Below are positions 54,244-64,000 of a stretch of DNA of 64,000 nt, piece by piece. The notes beneath the pieces are model-generated. The model did no database searches and was not told where the DNA came from. It was given only the letters and a program-made list of their open reading frames with translations. The DNA lies in contig CM037587.1 in assembly GCA_021018995.1 (NCBI GenBank), positions 65,367,604 to 65,431,603 on the forward strand, given 5' to 3'. The position numbers were made by a program, and so were the translations under genes. The DNA comes from Chloranthus sessilifolius (Eukaryota; Streptophyta; Magnoliopsida; Chloranthales; Chloranthaceae). Numbering within the stretch: the stretch's first letter is position 1; each line of letters starts with the position of its first letter.

Positions 54244-55008
54244 TCTTTTAATGTCCAATATTAAAGCTCATGTACGGAGTGGTTCACATCCACTTATAGG
54301 CATGGTTCTTTGACTGAGACATGCTCCTAATAATGGATTGCCACATGGACATTTCAGATTGACCACAAATATGTGTTACTTGGCATAATAATAAATCACC
54401 CTTCAACAAAGATAAAAAACATCTATTATAAGATCATTTAAACTCCATTTTGGTGTGTAAATGTTGATTAGGAGCCATTATTCCAATCTCGAAAAGTAAC
54501 ATTATCTTTGCATTTTACAAAAACCTAATTTTTTAACCTTCGAATGTGACCCCGATCTCATCCTCTAATGGAGGACGTCACCATCCTTTTAGGTTCACGT
54601 TTGCATTGTTTAGATCAATTTCAAAAAGAAAAAAAATAAATAAACTATAAAAATGCAAGTCCAACATTGATTGATTTCATCGGCCCAGATTTCAAGGCTT
54701 ACATACACATGGTGTAAATGAGTTTATCAAAATTTTAAGAAAGTAATCTAGCTCCACGTGGCAATTCAATTAGTGTTTCAAGTGCTTGGAAGACGGAACA
54801 TTTTTCCCCTAATATTATATTCCAGTATATTTATATATATATATATGAAGTGGGTGGTCAATTGATCACACAAACTTTCTAAAAGTTACTTATTAAACTT
54901 GAGTCCCTAATTTGTATTAGTGAATTCACCGTTCTAATATTATGTTGACCACTGAAATCTATATTTTAAAACTTTAAATAGAATTTTTATGGTGTTTGCT
55001 TTCATATC
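54244..55008. other. Intergenic sequence with a fragment of the 55.0-kb MITE family
   Basis: At about 54560-54645 'tcctctaatggaggacgtca' and 'gcattgtttagatcaatttc' match, partly as complement, segments of the element at 55018-55360, so a diverged relative or fragment lies here. The rest has no recognised feature. Confidence 0.5.
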
Positions 55009-55017
55009 ATATATATT

Positions 55018-55360
55018 GGAAAAGGGTTCCGTCCTCCAATGGAGGAAGGTGAGCGTCCTCCAAGATCCTACATGGAGCTCCATGTGACACTTGTAACACT
55101 ATTTTGATGTTATCTTTGAAAAGTAATAATTGAAAACTCATCTTTACCATGTATTTTGTTACCAGTAAAATTTGAACCGTTAAAACTAGTCCAATTTTGA
55201 CTTGTGCCTTAAAAATATTTTTTTGCTTTTTTTTAAATTGATCTAAACAATGCATCTGTACTCCATGTGGCACCCGAAATGTGCTTTGAATGCCATGTGA
55301 AGCTCCACATGTATCTTGGTGGATAGTCACTGTCCTCCATTGGAGGACCTAACCGGCTCC
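55018..55360. mobile_element. MITE with imperfect terminal inverted repeats of about 65 bp
   Basis: Left arm GGAAAAGGGTTCCGTCCTCC and on; the complement of the right arm reads GGAGCCGGTTAGGTCCTCC and continues to match (AATGGAGGA, CCAAGAT, GGAGCT). Flanks are TA-rich (atatatatt and tatatatat), which would fit a 9-bp duplication but is low-complexity. No coding capacity. Probably Mutator-like, uncertain. Confidence 0.65.
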
Positions 55361-55383
55361 TATATATATATCTAACTAAATCT

Positions 55384-55640
55384 CTTTATATCATTTAGAT
55401 TTTCTCTCTCTAGGAACATTCTCAATCCTTTGAGAGTTGAGTCTTCATAGTCAAAATCTTTCTCTCATTCCTCTTTCTCTCTCTTAATTTCATTTAAATT
55501 TTGTCAGCCCTCTCTCTCTCTTTCACTCTCCCTTCAATCTCTCTCCTCATTCTATAATCTCTCGCCCGCTTTCTCTCTCATTGTCTCTCTCACTCTCTCT
55601 CTATCCCTCTATTCCTCTCTCTCTCTCTTCTTAGAGACTC
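55384..55640. repeat. CT-rich microsatellite
   Basis: Long runs of (CT)n interrupted by short T-rich stretches. It is followed at 55667-55742 by a short segment beginning TGTCACGATCCAAAATTC, which could be an LTR start cut by the next element. Confidence 0.8.
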
Positions 55641-55860
55641 ATATTAGATCTTTACATCACATTCTGTCACGATCCAAAATTCTACCTATAGACACCTAAA
55701 TCTAGCCCAACATGTGATCGACCCATTCTTCGAGAAGAATGCTGTAGACACCCCAAATTTTCCGTCTAGGAGTATACAAACCTATTTGATCAATCTTTGA
55801 CCTTGCCCATGACTTTCAGAAGGGACTTACCTTCTTTAAAAGCCTTAAAACCCTAATATA

Positions 55861-56180
55861 GGAACCATATGCTGAAATAATAATATATGGCTGAACACAG
55901 GCTGAAACAATAGCTCTGTGTCTTAGACCTCGCAACCTTAATACGATGATCATATACTGAAACAATAGTATATGGCTAAACACAGGCTGAAATAATAGTT
56001 CTGTGGCATAGACCTACAACCCTAATACGGGGATCATGCATTGAAACAATAGTACATGGACCCAGACTGAAACAATACCTCTGTGGCTCAGACCCCACAA
56101 CCCCAATATGGGGATTATGTACTGAAACAATAGCACATGATTGAGATCCAGGCTGAAACAATAGCTCTGTGGCTCGGACC
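55861..56180. repeat. Four tandem units of about 75-80 bp, 'ggctgaaacaatagctctgt'
   Basis: Each unit has 'tactgaaacaatagtatatgg', 'aggctgaaacaatagctctg' and 'accctaatacgggga'. Clearly tandem with moderate divergence. Confidence 0.85.
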
Positions 56181-56189
56181 CGACCTAAA

Positions 56190-56770
56190 TACAGGTAGAT
56201 CTTGAATTATGCGCCCTCTATAGCACGCGCAATTCGATTGCACGTCACACAGCTGGCACGCAATTGGTCCAATTTGGACCAGGAGTCCTTTTCCTATGGA
56301 CCGCCTTAGGAGTAGATTACGCGCCCTAGGCAGTGCGCGCAATCAGATTGCACACCCTACCATTGGCGCGCAATAAGCCTAATTTGGACCGAAACTCCCC
56401 CTTCCTTAAACCACCTTGAGACTTGGTTGCGCGCTCTAGCTAGCGTGCATAATCCGATTATGCGCCTTACCACCTGCGCGTAATTAGTCCATTTCGGACC
56501 TGGTCTCTAAGTCCTATGACCGCCCAAACTCCACGATTAAGCACGCTGCACATAGCGCTTAATTGGATTGCGCGTGCTATGCAAGGCATGCAATTAGTCT
56601 AATTAGACTAGGACTGTAACACCCGGCTGAGCTAGTCAGCTAATCACTCATTGAGTCCGTGATTGACTCAAAGTGATTAAGCGCCTATTTCAGGGCGTAA
56701 TTCGATTAAGCGTAGCCCACAGGGCACATAATTGAAATTGACTGGCTAATTACGCGCATGGACTGGGCGC
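56190..56770. repeat. GCGCGCAAT dyad array
   Basis: Four or five units of about 110-120 bp containing pairs such as TGCGCGCAAT...ATTGCGCGCC and repeats of 'aatttggaccagga'. CpG-rich against an AT-rich background. It ends about 20 bp upstream of a TATA box (TATAAATAGG, 56788). Confidence 0.8.
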
Positions 56771-56899
56771 ATAATTACCCGAATAGTTATAAATAGGCCC
56801 CCTTACCTTGACCAAAAACACAACAATACAACGTCCAAGCTTAGGGGTTTTGAGATTCTCTCTTCGGCGCCTGACTTCAGGTAACCCTTAGGTTCTAAT

Positions 56900-57110
56900 T
56901 TCTAGTTCTTAAATTTCTAGTTTATGGTTTTCAATTTTTAGGTTCTAGTTTCTAGTTTCTAGTTTCTAGTTTTCAATTTTTAGGTTATAGTTCTTAGCTT
57001 CTAAGTTCTAGTTCTTAATTTTGGCCTCAGTTCTTTATTTTCATTCTAGTTCTTATTCTTAAACTCTAGATTTCAGTCTTTAATTCCTGATCTCTAATCA
57101 TCAAATTTTC
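56900..57110. repeat. 'ttctagtt' simple repeats (first leader)
   Basis: Imperfect copies of 'ctagttcttaatttctagtt'. A second, similar stretch occupies 57915-58250 after the second TATA box. Confidence 0.7.
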
Positions 57111-58419
57111 AAGTTTTTAATCATCAAACCAATTTACTATTCTTCTTTCCCTCAAGCTCCTCCCTTTGAGAAAATTCGAGGTTCTCTCTGGGGCTTCCCA
57201 AAAGGGATCAAGCTGCCTTCTAGACTTCTAAAATTGCAGATACTTCTTTGAGAGCCCCAAGTAGTCAAGCTAGTGGCACTAGCCTGTTAGTCTTGACTCT
57301 CGAAGTACTATCAAAGGAGGAAGCGCTCAGTCTAGAGCCAATTAGGTCTCTCCAACCTTTTCCCAATTATCAATCCCGTCACTTTTATATTTTACCTATT
57401 TTGATATATCAAATGAAGTCAGATTGATGCGAAATTAGTCACGTTTGAAAGCTTATCAAAGTATTTTTTCAACAAGCTAAAAAATGCACAATTCTGACAA
57501 GTATTGAAGAAGTTATGGCCAATTTTCGAAAGTTGCCCAAAAAGTGACGAATCTCATGACTCCTAATTGAATTAGGATTAGTCTCTTTATTATTTTATTT
57601 TCGAAAATAAGATTCATTTCTTAGAAATAAGATTAGTTTCCTTATCGTTCTAGGACTTTACTTTATTATTTTAGAAGCATTAGGAATTAGAGTTACGCCA
57701 GGATTAAGAATTGGGATATTCCTTTATTTGAATAGGAATTAGAGTTACACTAGGATTTTTAGTAAAAGCCTATAAATAGACCCCTACCCCCTAGCCATTC
57801 TACACAATTTACACAATTTTCCTCTACACAATTCTCTCCAACACAATTTTAGCATCCAACAATCGAATTTTCGAGTTCCCCCTTTCTGCAGCGCTTGGCT
57901 TCAGGTAACTGTTAGTTCTAATTCTTAATTTTTAGATCTTAGATTCTATTTTTTAATTCTTAATTCTAGATCCTAAATTTTAATTCCCAATCCTTAATCT
58001 CTAGTTTTTGACTTCTAAATTCTAGATCTTAATTTCTGGTTCTAGTTCTTATTTCTAGAACCAATTCTTAATTTTAGTCATTAAATTCCTAAAACCAGTT
58101 CCTAATTTCTAGCTTTAGATCTTAGGTTCTAGTTCTTAATTCCTGATTTCTTGTTTTAACGTTCTAGTTCTTAACCTTAAGTTTAAGTTCTAGAATTTTA
58201 ATCCTTACTCTTGATTTTAATTCACAATTTTTAAAACTCATAATTTTGATCTTCAAATCCTCAATTTTAAAACTTAAATTCAGTTTTTCAAGCCATACAA
58301 TTTTTAAAATAATCTTTAGCCATTCGATTTGTGCAAGAGAGCTTACAGAGGGTACCCGAGAACGGGGTCGATCCTCCTTAGCATAATGAGTTCAAACCTT
58401 TTTTTTTTAATTAATTCGA

Positions 58420-58680
58420 TTTCTAATTAAAATTAGGATATTTAAATTAATTAGACTCCTAGTAGGATTGGGAGACTTAATTAATTAGATTTATAATAGG
58501 ATTAGGATATTTAAATTAATTAGACTCCTAGTAGAATTAGGAAATTTAATTAATTCCTAGTAAGATTAAGAAATTAAAATTAATTAGACTCCTAGTAAAA
58601 TTAGGAGACCTTTTTTAATCAGACTCTCAGTAAGATTAGGAGACTAAATCAATTAGAATCCCAGCAGGAATAGAAAAACC
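58420..58680. repeat. Degenerate repeat, 'aattagactcctagtaggat'
   Basis: Seven or eight units of about 35 bp: 'taattagactcctagtagga' plus 'ttaggagactta'. Confidence 0.75.
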
Positions 58681-59198
58681 AAACTAGTTAAACTATAGGC
58701 AACCCATAGCTGCTGACGTCGGCCGACCGACGATTCAGTAAAGGAGTTCAACCTGTAAGCCCCTGCTCTTCTAAAAGCGTGATCAGTGACATGTTACGGA
58801 GTCGATAAATATTTGCAGCTGGCAATCGCATCTTCTCAGGTATTCTTTATTTAAGATTCGCCTTTTCTTTTTAGCAATTTAATATTTCCTAATCTCTGCC
58901 ATCGCCCTTAGCCAGAGTCCACTTAGACCGAATTGGGCCACTCTTTTCGAGGTTCGAAAGGAACCCATAAAAAGTGCATACCAACAGACTGACAATCGCG
59001 ATGGGACTCTTTTTCACTAAGGTTGTCTCGATTTAATTAATTTGGTTTTCTATTTTCCATGCTTTATTTAATTTAGTTTTTTTATTTTTCTTCACTTTAC
59101 TTTATCACTTTTCGACACACACTTGCACGTAATAAACTTTTTTAAAAAAAATATATAAGTAAAAAAATAATAATAATAATAATAAAAACTATTTTAAA

Positions 59199-59486
59199 AT
59201 GTCCGGCATCGGAAAATTAGACCTTAATGATATCGGCCTTCCCTCATGGGACCCCCCTAGCGATTCCGATTATAACGTTAGGTCATCTCTCTGGACAGCC
59301 CAGCATCGTGCCCTGGTAAATACGATCAGTGAGAGCGAAAAATACCCCTTCGCTCCACGAAACACAAATCACAGCAATAACATTGAAGAAAGTGAAGATG
59401 GACAAAACTTCACGACTAGTCAAGTTATGGGCCACACAGCTCATGCACTCACAAAAGGAGGAAAAGAAGCCGATGCATGGCTCTAG
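59199..59486 (+). CDS. Unidentified 95-codon ORF
   Basis: Starts MSGIGKLDLNDIGLPSWDPP after an AT-rich leader with a TAA microsatellite (59160-59190). Composition is that of a normal soluble protein (no low complexity, balanced charges), with an acidic middle and K-rich end. I recognise no domain. It could be the start of a gag or an upstream ORF of the element whose LTR begins at 55743. It ends at a TAG (59484-59486), and no continuation is readable. Confidence 0.35.
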   Translation: MSGIGKLDLNDIGLPSWDPPSDSDYNVRSSLWTAQHRALVNTISESEKYPFAPRNTNHSNNIEESEDGQNFTTSQVMGHTAHALTKGGKEADAWL

Positions 59487-59532
59487 TCTGATTAGTAACA
59501 TAATTTACCAATTTATCATCCTTAACTTAGTG

Positions 59533-60252
59533 ATGTTAGACCATAGTTTGGTACTAACAAGTTAATGATGTACAAATATTAAGGAAAACCAGTAAAATAG
59601 AGTTAAAGTGTTAATATTCATCAAAATGGAATCATAAAGTAGAAAAAAGATGATTGAGCGTAAAAGATAATTCTTCGCCTAAAAAAAACGAAAAATCATG
59701 TTTTACGATTTTGTAGAACAAAGTACTGAAGAATGAGAGAAATCGTAATTTATGATTCTCCAAAGAAAAATCATTTAAAGTAAAGATGATAGAAGGGAAA
59801 GTAAAGAATCATTAGCTAGAAGCCTACTGTGAATAGAAAAATGTGATTTACGATTTTCCAGAAAGAAAAGAAAGAAGAAATTGTAGTTTACGATTTTACA
59901 GAATGGAAGCCTTTCAATGCTGCTGATCACGAGAGAATGTACACCGCCATGCATATTTTTAGATGTCTTCTACAATTAGAAGTTTGACCAATCACAGATC
60001 TGAGAGATTGACAAAGAAGATTCTTAGAAGGACCGTTGCTGAAAATTAGAGAACACTCTAAAAGTGCATCAACTATTAAAAGCAAGGAGGGATAAAATTA
60101 GGAATTATAGTTGTAATAGGATACTTTTATTTTTAGTAGTTTCTTTTATTAGGACTAGATTTTTGTAAACCGACCCCTTATGACCTATAAATAAGAGGGC
60201 TTGGTGTAAGAATAGATATCGAAGAAATTCTCATCATCAATTGACGACTGAG
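59533..60252 (+). repeat. Possible LTR fragment with its own dyad array and TATA box
   Basis: TGTTAGACCATAG at 59533 could be an LTR start. 59690-59905 has four diverged copies of a dyad of the form GAAATCGTAATTTACGATTT. A TATA box CCTATAAATAAG is at 60184-60195, and the sequence stops at the Athila LTR (60253). Consistent with an LTR interrupted by Athila downstream of its promoter; family unknown. Confidence 0.35.
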
Positions 60253-62370
60253 TGTTAAGTAGTGAAAAATGCCAGTTTTCACCCCTTAACCTGGCCTTTG
60301 ATGGACCTGTGAGCACATTAATAAACCTCTGTTGAGTCTGTTTTGTAGATAGCAATAAAAGATAGGAAAATTACAGAAAACCACTCAAGAATGCCACACA
60401 AATAAGTCCATCTCTCAGCACAGTGCAGACCCAGCAATGGCACACAAGAGGGTTGCACACCATTGGGCCCTTGGAGCGCGTGGCTACAGCAGGGTAAGGC
60501 GAAGGAAGTGAAAACAGGCTGAAAATATCCTATCGAGAGGTCATCTGAAGAGTTTGATAGGAGCTGAAAGCAAAGAAAGGAGGAATTCGTGCAGTTGGAA
60601 AGGTTTCGATAGGATCTGAAGGCAGAAGAAGAATGGATTCGTATGGATTGAGGAGTTCGATAGGATCTAAGAACCTATCGAGCAGCTGAAAGAAAGGAAG
60701 AAACCATCCTATCGAAAGCCTGAGGTGTAAGAGGAACCTATCGAATGATTTCCTGAACCTATCGAGATGGAGATGCTAGAACATAACCTACCGAAGGGTG
60801 CTTGCGCCTTTCGATAGGAGTGAGAGCAACCCTATCGAAATGATGGCATGCAGAGCAGAACCTATCGAAATGGTCTTCCAACCTGTCGAATCCTCCAGGC
60901 AAAGGGCTGAGAATGCTGAAGCTCTAAGAGAAGGCTCATCCTATCGGAACCTATCGAAGAGATCTGAGAACCTAGCGAAAGGACCAAAAAGCTCCATTTG
61001 AACCTATCGAAAGCTTCCTCAACCTGTCAAAATCGTGTAAAGAACTTCTCAAAAAATAGGCAATTCACCACTACAACTTGGTGACCTACTACATGCAAAT
61101 CGAGGCACATTGGTGACCAGCACGATGATTCAAAAGATACCCTAGGAAACTCTAACCAACCCATGTGCTCTAACAAAACTCTAACAAACTCTGAGGACCT
61201 TCTAGAAGGGAAGATTGGTGGGAAAAATAAGAGAAAAAGCTATATATGGAGATCCCCAATTGCAATTGGGGGAGATCGAGATTTGGATCAATTTATGAAG
61301 ATCAAAGCTTGCAGCAAAATTTCATTTTTCCTCTTTTAACTCAACTACGGTTGGCTAATTCCCTTGGAGTAGTGAAGAGAGAGGTTAGATCTGTAATTGG
61401 GTAAGTTGAGAGTGTTATTATGGGTTAATTGCTGCACAGACTACAGATCTGAGAGCATCTCATTATAGAGCGAGTTTTATTGCAATGTAAATGTTGTTTT
61501 TAGTGATTTAATTAGATCTATAGTTTCTCTGGTTTCATTTGGTGCTCGATCGGATTTGTGTAGAGGAGTCTGTTGATCAGCTCACCCACTTAACTGGTAG
61601 ACCTCTTGGATACCATCTGATCTCCCTAGATCTGATATCCCTGTGATTTCTTGTGTATGTGACCTGGAAATTGTAGCATTTGTAGTAGTTTAAATGCTCT
61701 GGTTGAAACCTTTGGTTTGGAGGAATTTCCTAAGATGATCTGTGACCATTAAAGTGGACAGGTCATAGCCTTAAGAGCAGTCCAATCTCTGGTTTCAATT
61801 GGATTCTTCCACCATAAACCTTTGGATCGGATGAAGTCTATAGGATGGTCTGTGACCATTAAAGTGGACAAATCATAGCCTTAAGATCAGTTAAATCCTT
61901 TGGTTTAGAATGGAATCTTTTACCCTACAGCTGTGCTTGTAGCCAGCCGAGGGAGTTGTGTGCTTTGAACCCCTGTAACATGATCAGCTTAACCTAATCG
62001 CAGTGAGACCAATCTCTAAGCTGCTCTTCTTCCTTTTCTATTTTTAAACCCTTCCATGTGCAAGATCTAGATCTCTGGACTCGATCTCAGTAGTTTACAT
62101 TTCAAGTATAGTTTAGTTCAAGTGACAACCCTGTTTAACCTCTCCCCTTTTTCTTAGCTTCCTTAGCATTAGTTAGGGTGCCAGATCTCTTACAGATCTG
62201 GAAATTTACCATATTTTAAACTCACCTCCCTGTGGACATTCCCTTACTTATTAAAAACTTGCTACAAAGGACCCTATATCTTGCAGGACTAGGATATTTT
62301 AGATGTGCTGAATCCATCCCCTGTTTTACTATCATTACACAATAAATAAGCACACTAGAATCACCCAACA
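60253..62370 (+). repeat. 5' LTR of an Athila element (2,118 bp)
   Basis: TGTTAAGTAGTG to TCACCCAACA, followed by the PBS. Start and end blocks are shared with the LTRs at 39806 and 44772 ('ccagttttcaccccttaacc'; 'ccctgtggac', 'aacttgctacaa'). It contains about 20 copies of 'acctatcgaaa' or its complement 'tttcgatagg' (60528-61030) and a TATA box (TATATATGG) at 61241-61249. The direct flank to the left cannot be checked for a duplication because the other end is outside the window. Confidence 0.9.
60528..61030. repeat. CCTATCGA array in the Athila LTR
   Basis: CCTATCGA and its complement TCGATAGG occur in both orientations at irregular 15-40 bp spacing, so neighbouring copies can pair. It ends about 210 bp upstream of the TATA box. 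Confidence 0.8.
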
Positions 62371-62376
62371 AGTTTT

Positions 62377-62394
62377 TGGCGCCGCTGCTGGAGA
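62377..62394 (+). promoter_or_regulatory. Primer binding site of Athila
   Basis: TGGCGCCGCTGCTGGAGA; one of the usual Athila forms is TGGCGCCGTTGCCGGGGA, as seen at 41691. Confidence 0.85.
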
Positions 62395-62702
62395 GATATT
62401 TTTAAAATTGGTAGATCTAAGTTTGATTTAGTTTAGACCACAGATCTACAGTAGTTTGTTTGATTTTTTTTTACTACTAACTCTATTTATAAGTTTTGTT
62501 GTTTTCCAGTATTCTGTTTGTATTTCACCAGATCTAAAGCTGCTACGAAAGAGGAGCATTGTGCTGGAGGCTGCTCTTGAGTTTGCATCCCTCTACTCTC
62601 CTTCATTTGTCAGATTTGTTAATTTTTTATTCAGTAGTCATTTATTTTTGTTCCTGTTTGTTTTGTTTGAAGAATTGCTCTGCATTAGATCTTGAGTGAT
62701 GT

Positions 62703-64000
62703 ATGTTTGGGAGAAGAACTCTCCAACCTCAGATTGTTCCTTTAAATCCAAAGGTTGAAAGGCTTCTCAGATCTAGACAAACTCCACTCACATCTGTTGT
62801 AGCTGAATTTCCATAAATGGGTGAGCAACAGCAGCCTAGAACTCTCAAGGAATTTAATGCACCAGGGGTTTACAATTCCCCCTTCAGCATTTAGTTCCCA
62901 GCTGCTCAAGGAAATTATGAAATAAAGTCTTCTATAATCTAGATGCTACCGTCATTTCATGGCCTGACTAAAGAGGATCCTTATAAATACATTGATGAAT
63001 TCTTAGGACTCTGCACCACTTTCAACATCACAGGTTTGGGGGAGGAGGCAACCAGGATGAGACTATTTCCTTTTTCATTAAAGGATAGAGCCAGGACCTG
63101 GTTGTCAATGCTTCCACCCAACGACATTCAGTCCTAGAGTAATCTTCAATGTCAGTTCTTGGCCAAATTCTTTCCCATGTCCAAAACAAGCCAGTTGAGG
63201 AAGGGCATCATCTCATTTGCTCAAGATCTAACTGAGGATTTTCACCAAGCTTGGGAGAGATTCAAGGAACTCCTAAATAAATGCCCCCACCATCAAATCC
63301 CTGAATGGCAATTGGTTCAAAGTTTTTACCAAGGGATCGATTCGAAAAGCAGAGATATGATAGATGCTTCTTGTGGTGGCACCTACCTTCATAAAACTGC
63401 TGAGGAGGCCTGGGAGTTGTTTGATATCATTAGTGAGAACTCCATGTAGAGGGAGACCTTGTCTAGGGACCTAGATTCTCTTAGATTGGTGAAAGAGAAT
63501 ACCACCAGAGGGAAGATGTTTGAGGTAAATGTGCTAAGTGATTTGGAGAGGAAAGTGGATGTAACACCAAATTTGATAAGCTCATGGTGGTGCGCTAGGG
63601 TGGAGGAGGCATGTGTTATATGCCAATCCCCTACCCACCCCATTGAAGAATGCCCATCAGCTGTCCAGTTTTTAGATTTTGTTACGGAGCATGTGGCTGC
63701 CACTCAGTCCTATGGGCAACAGCCTGCTGCTGGGTATCAATGGAGGAACCACCCCAACTTGAGGTGGAGACAAGATGCATACCCAAACTAGCAGCAGCAG
63801 CCACAGTAGACCATGCCCTACAAAAATGCTCAACCCTACCACCAAAGTTATGTTCCGCAACCTCATTATCAGCAGCCCATGGCCCAGCCTGTGCAGCAAC
63901 CTACACCCCCTCCAGCTGTGAGAGCACCTTCTTTCAAGGAATAAGTCCTAGCCTCATTACAGAAATTGGGTCCCTTATCTCAAACTATGCACTCTCATAG
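62703..64000 (+). pseudogene. Athila gag (partial, continues past the right edge)
   Basis: From ATG 62703 (MFGRRTLQPQIV) through stops and shifts to PRTLKEFNAPGVYNSPF (about 62830-62895). The core is in pieces 62943-63137 (MLPSFHGLTKEDPYKYIDEFL, RMRLFPFSLKDRARTWLSMLPP), 63159-63449 (KFFPMSKTSQLRKGIISF, WERFKELLNKCPHHQIPEWQLVQSFYQGI, GGTYLHKTAEEAWEL) and 63459-63791. The last ends in a C-x2-C-x4-H-x4-C knuckle (CVICQSPTHPIEEC, about 63612-63655). This is the Athila gag signature. Stops at 63135, 63447 and 63789 make it inactive. Confidence 0.92.

Larger units (their letters stand above)
55743..58990 (+). repeat. LTR-like sequence of Tat type, plus strand, right end not found
   Basis: Starts TGTAGACACCCCAAATTTTCC at 55743, the same type of start as the Tat LTRs. 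It contains a 75-80 bp tandem array (55861-56180), a GCGCGCAAT dyad array (56190-56770), and two TATA boxes (56788-56796 and 57776-57785), each followed by a leader and a CTTCAG|GTAAC donor-like site. No clear PBS was found; AT-rich sequence follows 58990. No gag or pol. This could be a 5' LTR plus leader, or a solo/truncated LTR. Confidence 0.5.

Overview
The window looks like repeat-dense plant heterochromatin. Almost everything I can name is a transposable element nested in another, and I see no intact host gene. The lineages present are Tat (Ogre/Retand type) Ty3-gypsy, Tekay/Del-type chromovirus, Athila and its non-autonomous relative, an endogenous caulimovirid, and MITEs. Together with plant mobile domain (PMD) coding sequence these point to a flowering plant; I cannot name the species.

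Layout. (1) 1-3969 is the 5' end of a Tat element on the minus strand (Tat-A: gag start, leader, PBS, LTR). It sits in a plus-strand LTR remnant (3970-7849). (2) 7850-10221 and 51943-52890 are two halves of one endogenous pararetrovirus on the minus strand. (3) They are split by a very large Tat element (Tat-C, 10222-51942, minus strand, target duplication CGAGG). Without its two passengers Tat-C would be about 22 kb. Its 3' LTR is 10222-11863 and its 5' LTR is 50308-51942. (4) Tat-C is itself broken twice. A 12.9-kb Tekay-type element (16274-29173, plus, duplication GCTAC) lies in an exon of its PMD gene. A 6.8-kb non-autonomous Athila-like element (39806-46612, plus, duplication CTGCC) lies in its gag. 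(5) 52.9-55.7 kb is AT-rich intergenic DNA with three MITE-like elements. (6) 55.7-60.25 kb holds plus-strand LTR-like sequence. (7) 60253-64000 is the 5' end of an Athila element (LTR, PBS, gag) that runs off the window.

The most interesting biology is in Tat-C. Between integrase and the 3' LTR it carries two accessory genes on the strand opposite to gag-pol: a seven-exon PMD gene (all inferred introns phase 0) and a DUF7745-like coiled-coil gene. A perfect dyad, GCGCAACTA-T-TAGTTGCGC, occurs as clusters in both LTRs, in the gag leader, directly upstream of the TATA box of the DUF7745 gene, and as one remnant upstream of the PMD gene. The related Tat-A lacks it in the LTR and leader. The Tekay-type element does something parallel: a TCGATTAATCGA array is in both LTRs and again just upstream of a TATA box preceding its own accessory ORF. 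Several other LTR families here have their own, different short dyad array upstream of a TATA box.

All coding regions carry stops, frameshifts or lost catalytic residues, so the elements look inactive. Coordinates of degenerate genes are approximate; LTR ends with target duplications are exact by my reading.
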